Positions 55,901-64,000 of a DNA stretch of 64,000 nucleotides are shown piece by piece. The DNA is from Prosapia bicincta (lineage: Eukaryota; Arthropoda; Insecta; Hemiptera; Cercopidae): the NCBI GenBank assembly GCA_036971475.1, contig JBAIZL010000005.1, positions 233,401,869-233,465,868 on the forward strand, in the 5' to 3' direction. How positions within the stretch are numbered: position 1 is the stretch's first letter; each line of letters begins with the position of its first letter. Both the position numbers and the translations under genes were made by a program. Under the pieces are notes generated by a model that saw only the letters and a program-made list of their open reading frames with translations, was not told the origin of the DNA and made no database searches.

Positions 55901-58900
55901 AAATGCTTAATGAAAAGACAACTTAGGTTTCATCTGGATATAAATCTCATTATAAGACGATAAAAATTGTATAAAACCAAATGCTTGATGAAAAGACAAC
56001 TTAGGTTTCATCTGGAAATAAATCTCATTATTAGACGATAAAAATTGTATAAAACCAAATGCTTAATGAAAAGACAACTTAGGTTTCATCTGGAAATAAA
56101 TCTCATTATTAGACGATAAAAATTGTATAAAACCAAATGCTTAATGAAAAGACAACTTAGGTTTCATCTGGAAATAAATCTCATTATTAGACGATAAAAA
56201 TTGTATGAAACCAAATGCTTAATGAAAAGACAACTTAGGTTTCATCTGGAAATAAATCTCATTATTAGACGATAAAAATTGTATAAAACCAAATGCTTAA
56301 TGAAAAGACAACTTAGGTTTCATCTGGAAATAAATCTCATTATTAGACGATAAAAATTGTATAAAACCAAATGCTTAATGAAAATACAACTTAGGTTTCA
56401 TCTGGAAATAAATCTCATTATTAGACGATAAAAATTGTATGAAACCAAATGCTTAATGAAAAGACAACTTAGGTTTCATCTGGAAATAAATCTCATTATT
56501 AGACGATAAAAATTGTATAAAACCAAATGCTTAATGAAAAGACAACTTAGGTTTCATCTGGAAATAAATCTCATTATAAGACGATAAAAATTGTATAAAA
56601 CCAAATGCTTGATGAAAAGACAACTTAGGTTTCATCTGGAAATAAATCTCATTATTAGACGATAAAAATTGTATAAAACCAAATGCTTAATGAAAAGACA
56701 ACTTAGGTTTCATCTGGAAATAAATCTCATTATTAGACGATAAAAATTGTATAAAACCAAATGCTTAATGAAAAGACAACTTAGGTTTCATCTGGAAATA
56801 AATCTCATTATTAGACGATAAAAATTGTATGAAACCAAATGCTTAATGAAAAGACAACTTAGGTTTCATCTGGAAATAAATCTCATTATTAGACGATAAA
56901 AATTGTATAAAACCAAATGCTTAATGAAAAGACAACTTAGGTTTCATCTGGAAATAAATCTCATTATTAGACGATAAAAATTGTATGAAACCAAATGCTT
57001 AATGAAAAGACAACTTAGGTTTCATCTGGAAATAAATCTCATTATTAGACGATAAAAATTGTATAAAACCAAATGCTTAATGAAAAGACAACTTAGGTTT
57101 CATCTGGAAATAAATCTCATTATTAGACGATAAAAATTGTATGAAACCAAATGCTTAATGAAAAGACAACTTAGGTTTCATCTGGATATAAATCTCATTA
57201 TTAGACGATAAAAATTGTATAAAACCAAATGCTTAATGAAAAGACAACTTAGGTTTCATCTGGAAATAAATCTCATTATTAGACGATAAAAATTGTATAA
57301 AACCAAATGCTTAATGAAAATACAACTTAGGTTTCATCTGGAAATAAATCTCATTATTAGACGATAAAAATTGTATGAAACCAAATGCTTAATGAAAAGA
57401 CAACTTAGGTTTCATCTGGAAATAAATCTCATTATTAGACGATAAAAATTGTATAAAACCAAATGCTTAATGAAAAGACAACTTAGGTTTCATCTGGAAA
57501 TAAATCTCATTATAAGACGATAAAAATTGTATAAAACCAAATGCTTGATGAAAAGACAACTTAGGTTTCATCTGGAAATAAATCTCATTATTAGACGATA
57601 AAAATTGTATAAAACCAAATGCTTAATGAAAAGACAACTTAGGTTTCATCTGGAAATAAATCTCATTATTAGACGATAAAAATTGTATAAAACCAAATGC
57701 TTAATGAAAAGACAACTTAGGTTTCATCTGGAAATAAATCTCATTATTAGACGATAAAAATTGTATGAAACCAAATGCTTAATGAAAAGACAACTTAGGT
57801 TTCATCTGGAAATAAATCTCATTATTAGACGATAAAAATTGTATAAAACCAAATGCTTAATGAAAAGACAACTTAGGTTTCATCTGGAAATAAATCTCAT
57901 TATTAGACGATAAAAATTGTATAAAACCAAATGCTTAATGAAAAGACAACTTAGGTTTCATCTGGAAATAAATCTCATTATTAGACGATAAAAATTGTAT
58001 AAAACCAAATGCTTAATGAAAAGACAACTTAGGTTTCATCTGGAAATAAATCTCATTATTAGACGATAAAAATTGTATAAAACCAAATGCTTAATGAAAA
58101 GACAACTTAGGTTTCATCTGGATATAAATCTCATTATTAGACAATAAAAATTGTATAAAACCAAATGCTTAATGAAAAGACAACTTAGGTTTCATCTGGA
58201 AATAATTCTCATTATTAGACGATAAAAAATTGTATAAAACCAAATGCTTAATGAAAAGACAACTTAGGTTTCATCTGGAAATAAATCTCATTATTAGACG
58301 ATAAAAATTGTATAAAACCAAATGCTTAATGAAAAGATAACTTAGGTTCCATCTGGAAATAAATCTCATTATTAGACAATAAAAATTGTATAAAACCAAA
58401 TGCTTAATGAAAAGACAACTTAGGTTTCATCTGGAAATAAATCTCATTATTAGACGATAAAAAATTGTATAAAACCAAATGCTTAATGAAAAGACAACTT
58501 AGGTTCCATCTGGAAATAAATCTCATTATTAGACGATACAAATTGTATGAAACCAAATGCTTAATGAAAAGACAACTTAGGTTCCATCTGGAAATAAAAC
58601 TCATTATTAGACGATAAAAATTGTATGAAACCAAATTCTTAATGAAAAGACAACTTAGGTTCCATCTGGAAATAAATCTCATTATTAGACGATAAAAATT
58701 GTATGAAACCAAATGGTTAATGAAAAGACAACTTAGGTTCCATCTGGAAATAAATCTCATTATTAGACGATAAAAATTGTATGAAACCAAATGCTTAACG
58801 AAAAGACAACTTAGGTTCCATCTGGAAATAAATCTCATTATTAGACGATAAAAATTGTATGAAACCAAATGCTTAATGAAAAGACAACTTAGGTTCCATT

Positions 58901-59070
58901 TAGAAATAAATCTCATTATTAGACGATAAAAATTGTATGAAACCAAATGCTTAATGAAAAGACAACTTAGGTTCCATCTGGAAATAAATCTCATTATTAG
59001 ACGATAAAAATTGTATGAAACCAAATGCTTAACGAAAAGACAACTTAAGTTCCATCTGGAAATAAATCTG
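52986..59070. repeat. 78-bp satellite array, about 78 copies with higher-order structure
   Basis: Head-to-tail units of 78 bp (AAATCTCATTATTAGACGAT, AAAAATTGTATGAAACC, AAATGCTTAATGAAAAGACA, ACTTAGGTTTCATCTGG). Variants are not random: a unit with ATTATAAGACG and CTTGATG recurs at 53765, 54389, 55325, 55949, 56573 and 57509, that is at steps of 8, 12, 8, 8 and 12 units. Units at the right edge (58200-59070) are more diverged (TTCCATCTGG). Because 78 is a multiple of three, the minus strand has a 240-codon frame of 26-residue repeats (58404-59126), which I regard as a by-product. The array lies in the putative first intron of the plus-strand gene. Confidence 0.97.
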
Positions 59071-59296
59071 TTTTGAGTGTTATTATCAACACTATAAGAA
59101 GGCGAAGGCGAATGTCGAGTTTTCAATAAGCCAATGTCAATGAACGCCCAATAAGGACGGGGATCGAGGTTTGAGGGGGACGTTGGTCCATCAGGTATTG
59201 TAGTTTTCTAAGAAAGCTTTCGAAATTCGTACTGTAAAGGAGTAGAATGTGATATTATTAATATTTATTAGTAGAGGCAGATATTAGTTTGTTGAT

Positions 59297-59482
59297 TTTC
59301 GAAGATATACTTTGTAGGTTTTCGAAGATATACTTTGTAGGTTTTCGAAGATATACTTTGTAGGTTTTCGAAGATATACTTTGTAGGTTTTCGAAGATTT
59401 ACTTTGTAGGTTTTCGAAGATATACTTTGTAGGTTTTCGAAGATATACTTGTAGGTTTTCGAAGATATACTTTGTAGGTTTT
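59297..59482. repeat. 23-bp tandem repeat, about 8 copies
   Basis: Unit GGTTTTCGAAGATATACTTT plus GTA, head to tail; one unit has ATTT for ATAT and one lacks a T. It starts about 225 bp after the satellite. Confidence 0.95.
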
Positions 59483-59555
59483 CGTGTTAATAATATCGTT
59501 CGCCTCCTCTGGTGTGAGAGGGAATGGACGTTAATAGAAGATAAATTATAATTAA

Positions 59556-59738
59556 AAATACTTAACTAAGTGAATACATTGGGCTTACTTGCTGAAGCGT
59601 TTCGAAAGAATCGTTCCTTTTACGAAGCAAAGCCTCTACTCAAAAGCTTTGCTTCGTAAAAGGAACGATTGTTTCGAAACGCGTCAACAAGTAAGCCCAA
59701 CGTATTCACTTAGTTAAGCATTTTTAACTATAGTTTAA
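59556..59738. mobile_element. Long palindromic (foldback) MITE, second copy
   Basis: TACTTAACTAAGTGAATACA at about 59561, GGGCTTACTTGCTGAAGCG, TTCCTTTTACGAAGCAAAGC and a short centre, then the mirror arm ending CACTTAGTTAAGCA. Downstream CAGTGAATTCAAGATGATTC is the mirror image of the left flank of the copy at 46.2 kb. Confidence 0.8.
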
Positions 59739-60474
59739 TCAGTGAATTCAAGATGATTCAAATAATGAAGGAGTCGTTAAATAAATAAAAGTACTGCTCT
59801 ATGCTTTTACATTGGATTGGAATTTACATATTTTATTGGTATCAAGTTTTTTTCACTAATTATGTAGATAGTATCGAGGTGCATGTAAAAATGCTCATCT
59901 TATTATATATAAAATACAATGTCCTGATTGAAAGAATGTATAACTGACAATTCACAGCTGAAACTATTACAGTTGAAAAATTTTTAGAATTCCTCGTTTT
60001 CTCAACATAAAGGCTTACTAAAATAGTATTTAGCAAATTTTAATTTTAACGGATAAAGTAAGAAAAATTCAAATGGAGTACTTTTGTAAAGAAAAACTTA
60101 GAAATACTTATAAACTTACGAGTGTATACTTATACCGGCGACCATATACAGAAAGCCACAAGGAGACCCGTTGTAACTTAATAGGAGGATGCTCTCATAG
60201 TAAACAATTGTTAACTCACATACTATATGGAAATGTGATAAATACTGTATTCTTTAATACCTCGAAACCAATTTACTCTTAGTGACGAATTAATATCTCG
60301 AAACTGTGGTTTAACGAAATTGCTGTCTGAAATACAGGTTGCATTGCCTACTGCCCGAGAGGGGATACTACGAAGAAGGGTATACTAAGGAAGAAAGAAT
60401 TTATTGAAATTATAATATACATATTCAACTTTGCAACACTGTTTTCTTGTATTCACTTATCACTTTCACTATAT
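59739..60474. other. Intron-like DNA
   Basis: No gene recognised. A 69-codon open frame at 60073-60282 has no support beyond its length. Confidence 0.4.
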
Positions 60475-60688
60475 GTACTTAAACAAGAATCTTACTTGGT
60501 ATTTATGCGAGTTAACTTTCAAAGATTGATATCTCCATTATCGAGCATCACTGACTGGGGGTTGTAGTAGAGACTCTCATGTAGAGAGTCTACTACAACC
60601 CCCGGTCAGTGATGCTCGATAATGGAAATACTACCAATCTTTGAAAATTAACTCGCATAAATACCAAGTAAGATTCTTGTTTAAGTAC
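60475..60688. repeat. Near-perfect 214-bp palindrome
   Basis: The left arm GTACTTAAACAAGAATCTTA.. through ATCGAGCATCACTGAC and TAGTAGACTCTC is mirrored on the right, ending TAAGATTCTTGTTTAAGTAC, with a centre near 60578-60586. Only a few mismatches. It is not related to the two MITE palindromes. Confidence 0.9.
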
Positions 60689-60752
60689 ACACACACACAC
60701 ACACAAATATATATATATATATTTATTTATTTATTTATTTATTTATTTATAT
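60687..60752. repeat. Compound microsatellite (CA)n-(TA)n-(TTTA)n
   Basis: Successive CA, TA and ATTT tracts immediately after the palindrome. Confidence 0.95.
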
Positions 60753-61100
60753 GTGTCTTACAATATATTTATATCTTATTGTGGAAAAATAGGAGCAAGA
60801 AAGGAGAAGAAAGTCGGAGAGAATAAGGGGGAGGTAAAGAGTGGTTTCTTTCATCACTTTTATTTCTAATGTACACTTAGTTTTAAAACTTGTATAGCTT
60901 CCACCGGAGAGCTTCCACCTGATGTGGATTTGAGAGGAATGTTAGCAGGCTACAGGAGAGGAATATAGGGGGGGGGAATCAACAACATACTAATAAGTAG
61001 TGTTTAGCTTATAAATATAAGTTTCATAGTGTATCCCACACTCGCATGCCAATTTGAGCGTTTCATACATGCGTTTAAAATAACACTTTTCTGTTTTCAG
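60753..61100. other. End of intron 1, plus-strand candidate gene
   Basis: Contains purine-rich stretches (GGAGAAGAAAGTCGGAGAGA) and ends in TAACACTTTTCTGTTTTCAG, a good 3' splice site. Confidence 0.5.
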
Positions 61101-61180
61101 CGTGAAACAAGAGCCGGGCAGTTCAGCGCCTTCAAGTCCAGCAGAGGCAACCAGCCCTGATAGCGTGCTACGCAATCACG
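61101..61180 (+). CDS. Candidate second coding exon of the plus-strand gene (VKQEP motif)
   Basis: Acceptor CTTTTCTGTTTTCAG, 80 bp, donor CACG|GTGAGT. In the phase set by the exon at 50809-50858 it reads Ser, then VKQEPGSSAPSSPAEATSPD and SVLRNH, leaving one G. VKQE fits a sumoylation consensus (hydrophobic-K-x-E), and Ser-Pro-rich sequence around KQEP is common in N-terminal regions of nuclear receptors and other transcription factors. G+C content is clearly higher than in the flanking DNA, as expected of an exon. I cannot name the gene; downstream exons are not in the window. Confidence 0.7.
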
Positions 61181-62440
61181 GTGAGTGTATCACAATGTTA
61201 TTGGGCACAATCTAAACTACTGTTATTGCTACTAATAGATACTATTATTTTTTCAATACGTAAAACCAATATTCTATTGAGAAACGTTTATAACTGTAAA
61301 TAATAAAAAAGACCCTACAAAAAATTCAACATAGAGAGAACTGCATTAACATTAATATAACAAGAATGCATTAGAGTTATTAACATTAAATAAAAATGCA
61401 TTATGGATCATGCGGAATGAGGTGAAGCCCTGGAAAAAGTTGAAGCTGTTACACGTACATTCGTACAATGGAAGCGTCAATCAGTTGTTTGAACTTCCTT
61501 AAAATGGTACCTGTGAAGAGGCATTCTGAAAATGTTAACAATAACTGTCGGTCCAATATAAATTTCAAATACTCATTTTCATTTTCATATCGTTGTTGTG
61601 ACATTCTCACTCGATAAAACGATGAGCGAGGGTCATGCATTACAGGTTATAAAACTATTGTTTCATAAAGCCTGTTAACATTCCAGCGTTAGAGTCTTCG
61701 TTTACCATATTTACTGCTTCAAAGCTAGCATTTTGTCTGTATTTACGTTTAAACCTTCCACACTGGCTGCAAACTAAACTCTTATATGGAGTTTTTCCTC
61801 TCACGATGCCCCAAACAAGATACAATGCACCATAAACACAAAATATCTCACTGACACAACAAAGTAGCTGTTACACACGTCTTTTTAACCAGATACTTTA
61901 GATAAATGATCCAACAATCGAGCTATGATTTCCCCCTACTTCCAGCTCTGCTAGCATTTCATTCTTAGTGCTAACATTGATCACGTATGTAATCAGTGAC
62001 ACTAACTTTATATCTTTCGTTTAGTTTCTATTTTTAGTTTATTCAAGTGCCTTCTGGCTACAACTTCGTATAATTGATAGTAAATCTACTTCAGGTAGAT
62101 CCTGTATACTTAAGCCATGGACCTTCTTTATACTTCAAAATAGGAATAATAGGTAGGATTAGGGACTAGATTGTGAATAATAAATAAGATTAAGGGAGGA
62201 AATGTTAAAAAAAAGGGAATATAGGATATAGGGAAGGACCATGTCTGCTGAGCATGACATACTCCCAGTTGGAGTTAAAAACACGCTTACTCTCGTGGAC
62301 AAACGAGAACAAGGAGATTAAAGTAAAATTAGGGAAAACATATTGTTCCCCTGGTATTTATTAAAAATAGGTTAAAGTATTACACGGAGTGAACAAAGGT
62401 TATATTAAATAGGCCGATTCTGAACTGGTATTAAGTTAGA
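61181..62440. other. Intron 2 of the plus-strand candidate gene, proximal part
   Basis: No gene or repeat recognised. Confidence 0.4.
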
Positions 62441-62685
62441 TCTATTTAATTCCAGTAGCAGAAGATGCATAAGGATTAGAGATAATGGGAGTGGAAAAGA
62501 GAAGGATAACCAATATAGGGGAAAGGAAAGAAAGGAAGAGGGAATAAGAGAGAGGAAGGGAGAGAGGGAGGGAGAGAGGAAGGGTGGAGATAAGAGAGAT
62601 AAGTAGAAAGAGGGAGAGGGGTAGAAGGATGGAGAGGGGAGGGGATAGAGGAAGAGGAAAATCGAGGGGGAGAGAGATATATATT
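62440..62685. repeat. Polypurine (GA-rich) tract
   Basis: About 245 bp of almost only G and A on the plus strand, with GGGAGAGAGGAAGG-type motifs. It could form triplex or other non-B structures. The 94-codon minus-strand frame across it is low-complexity and not a gene. Confidence 0.85.
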
Positions 62686-62749
62686 AGGCCTACTGTATCA
62701 CTTGAAATTTTGGTACAATTAGGCATGTAAAAGTTTACAGCGTATCAAC

Positions 62750-63800
62750 TCCAACACTAACAAACTGATAAAAAGAAACCGACAGTAACGTCACTTGGAA
62801 GTATGGTACAGTTACGGCTGCAAGAGTTTACAGCGTAGCTACTCCAACACTGACAGACAAAAACAAAAAAAAAAACAGTAATGTCCCATGAAAGGGTGGC
62901 AGGGGTAGGCCTGGAAGAGTTGACAGCTAAGCTACTACAACACTGAAAGACTGACAAAAAGAAACCGACAGTAACGTCACTTGGAAGTATGGTACAGTTA
63001 CGGCTGCAAGAGTTTACAGCGTAGCTACTCCAACACTGACAGACAAAAACAAAAAACAAAAACAGTAATGTCCCATGAAAGGGTGGCAGGGGTAGGCCTG
63101 GAAGAGTTGACAGCTAAGCTACTACAACACTGAAAGACTGACAAAAAGAAACCGACAGTAACGTCACTTGAAAGTATGGTACAGTTAGAGCTGCAAGAGT
63201 TTACAGCGTAGCTACTCCAACATTGACAGACAAAAAGAAAAAAAAAAACAGTAATGTCCCATGAAAGGGTGGCAGGGGTAGGCCTGGAAGAGTTGACAGC
63301 TAAGCTACTACAACACTGAAAGACTGACAAAAAGAAACCGACAGTAACGTCACTTGAAAGTATGGTACAGTTAGGGCTTTAAGAGTTTACAGCGTAGCTA
63401 CTCTAACACTGACAGACAAAAAGAAAAAAAAACAGTAATGTCCCATGAAAGGGTGGCAGGGGTAGGCCTGGAAGAGTTGACAGCTAAGCTACTACAACAC
63501 TGAAAGACTGACAAAAAGAAACCGACAGTAACGTCACTTGAAAGTATGGTACAGTTAGGGCTTTAAGAGTTTACAGCGTAGCTACTCTAACACTGACAGA
63601 CAAAAAGAAAAAAAAACAGTAATGTCACTTGAAAGTGTGGCAGAGTTAGGCCTGGAAGAGTTGACAGCTAAGCTACTTCAACACTAAAAGACTGACAAAA
63701 AGATACCGGCAGTAACGTCACTTGTAAGTATGGTACATTTCGGTCTGTAAGAGTTTACAGCGTAGCTACCTGAAGATTGACAGAAAGGCTACGAATGGTA
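62750..63800. repeat. Dimeric tandem repeat, ~186-bp unit of two related ~93-bp halves
   Basis: Half A (GAAACCGACAGTAACGTCAC ..GAGTTTACAGCGTAGCTACT) alternates with half B (AACAGTAATGTCCCATGAAA ..GAGTTGACAGCTAAGCTACT). A units start at about 62775, 62961, 63148, 63334, 63518 and 63702, spacing 184-187 bp. Both halves are recognisably related, so an older ~93-bp repeat became a dimer. Each A half carries ACGTCA, half of a CREB/ATF-type site. Minus-strand open frames in this array are repeat by-products. The last units (63620-63830) degenerate. Confidence 0.93.
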
Positions 63801-64000
63801 TGGTTAGACCTGAAAGCGTTTACAACGTAGCGTTTACAACTCGAAAAATAAGAGGTTACAGAAAAAAAAACAATATTTGCACAAAATCTATATGTTTAAT
63901 ATTCTTATTTCGTTCTTTATGTTTGTACGCTTTAAAGAAATGCTTCTGTAAGAAGACATGACAGAAATGTCTACGTACAACATTCAGTTATTCTACACGC

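Noticed and set aside
52986..59070. CRISPR-like regular repeat array
   Set aside because: Units are contiguous 78-bp copies without unique spacers, and the DNA is eukaryotic; it is a satellite.
58404..59126. 240-residue minus-strand protein of 26-residue repeats
   Set aside because: The unit length is a multiple of three, so an open frame persists by chance in the diverged end of the satellite; the frame is closed in the bulk of the array.
60073..60282. 69-codon plus-strand frame
   Set aside because: No codon, splice or homology support; typical chance length for this composition.
62757..63330. Minus-strand Cys/Ser-rich proteins near the right end
   Set aside because: They are translations of the dimeric tandem repeat, with the frame broken and restarted at each A-run.

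Overview
The window is eukaryotic nuclear DNA, AT-rich (by eye roughly two thirds A+T) and dominated by transposable elements and tandem repeats. Its mix of pogo/Tigger, two kinds of mariner, piggyBac, a DUF7869-type transposase relic, Penelope-like elements (PLEs) with GIY-YIG endonuclease, an APE-RT-RNase H non-LTR element and a Gypsy-type LTR element, together with short exons in multi-kilobase introns, points to a large-genome arthropod, probably an insect. I cannot name the species. Nothing suggests bacterial or organellar DNA.

Layout. 0.4-2.1 kb: decayed Tigger element. 2.4-3.0 kb: a small PLE derivative with two facing arms. 3.7-4.1 kb: a copy of a promoter/first-exon module that recurs at 31 kb. 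5.0-10.2 kb: a young non-autonomous LTR retrotransposon inserted in a (TA)n tract. 10.2-11.05 kb: pogo-like MITE. 12.4-13.3 kb: mariner relic. 19.0-20.3 kb: DD41D mariner-type element. 22.4-22.9 kb: MITE. 23.3-25.7 kb: PLE with a long RT + GIY-YIG reading frame and inverted arms. 26.3-30.1 kb: non-LTR element with a 15-bp target duplication. 25.7-33.7 kb: a tandem duplication whose second copy is heavily deleted. 34.3-36.1 kb: PLE relic carrying a nested mini-PLE. 37.2-38.6 kb: DUF7869-type transposase relic. 39.5-43.5 kb: further mini-PLEs and a PLE relic on the other strand. 44.07-46.76 kb: piggyBac element with TTAA duplications. 52.99-59.07 kb: about 78 copies of a 78-bp satellite. 59.3-63.8 kb: a 23-bp repeat, two long palindromes, a polypurine tract and a dimeric ~186-bp repeat.

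Host genes. Two candidates were found from splice signals and reading phase, not from family recognition. (1) On the minus strand, seven short exons (39.1, 36.9, 31.6, 22.2, 17.2, 11.95 and 3.5 kb) have canonical splice sites. All the neighbouring pairs agree in codon phase except the second and third, where an exon is probably missing. They would encode a basic, hydrophilic protein I do not recognise; most of the transposons lie in its introns. (2) On the plus strand, a promoter-like segment with a GCGCATGCGC palindrome precedes a first coding exon (50809-50858) that joins in frame to 61101-61180. The encoded N-terminus is Ser/Pro/Thr-rich with a VKQEP motif, as in many transcription factors. 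Its 10-kb first intron holds the whole 78-bp satellite.

The most notable system is the family of small PLE derivatives. Each has inverted terminal arms carrying hammerhead-ribozyme motifs and a scrap of PLE coding sequence. Four copies lie in 41 kb, one with an apparently complete ribozyme core and one nested in another PLE with a 10-bp target duplication.
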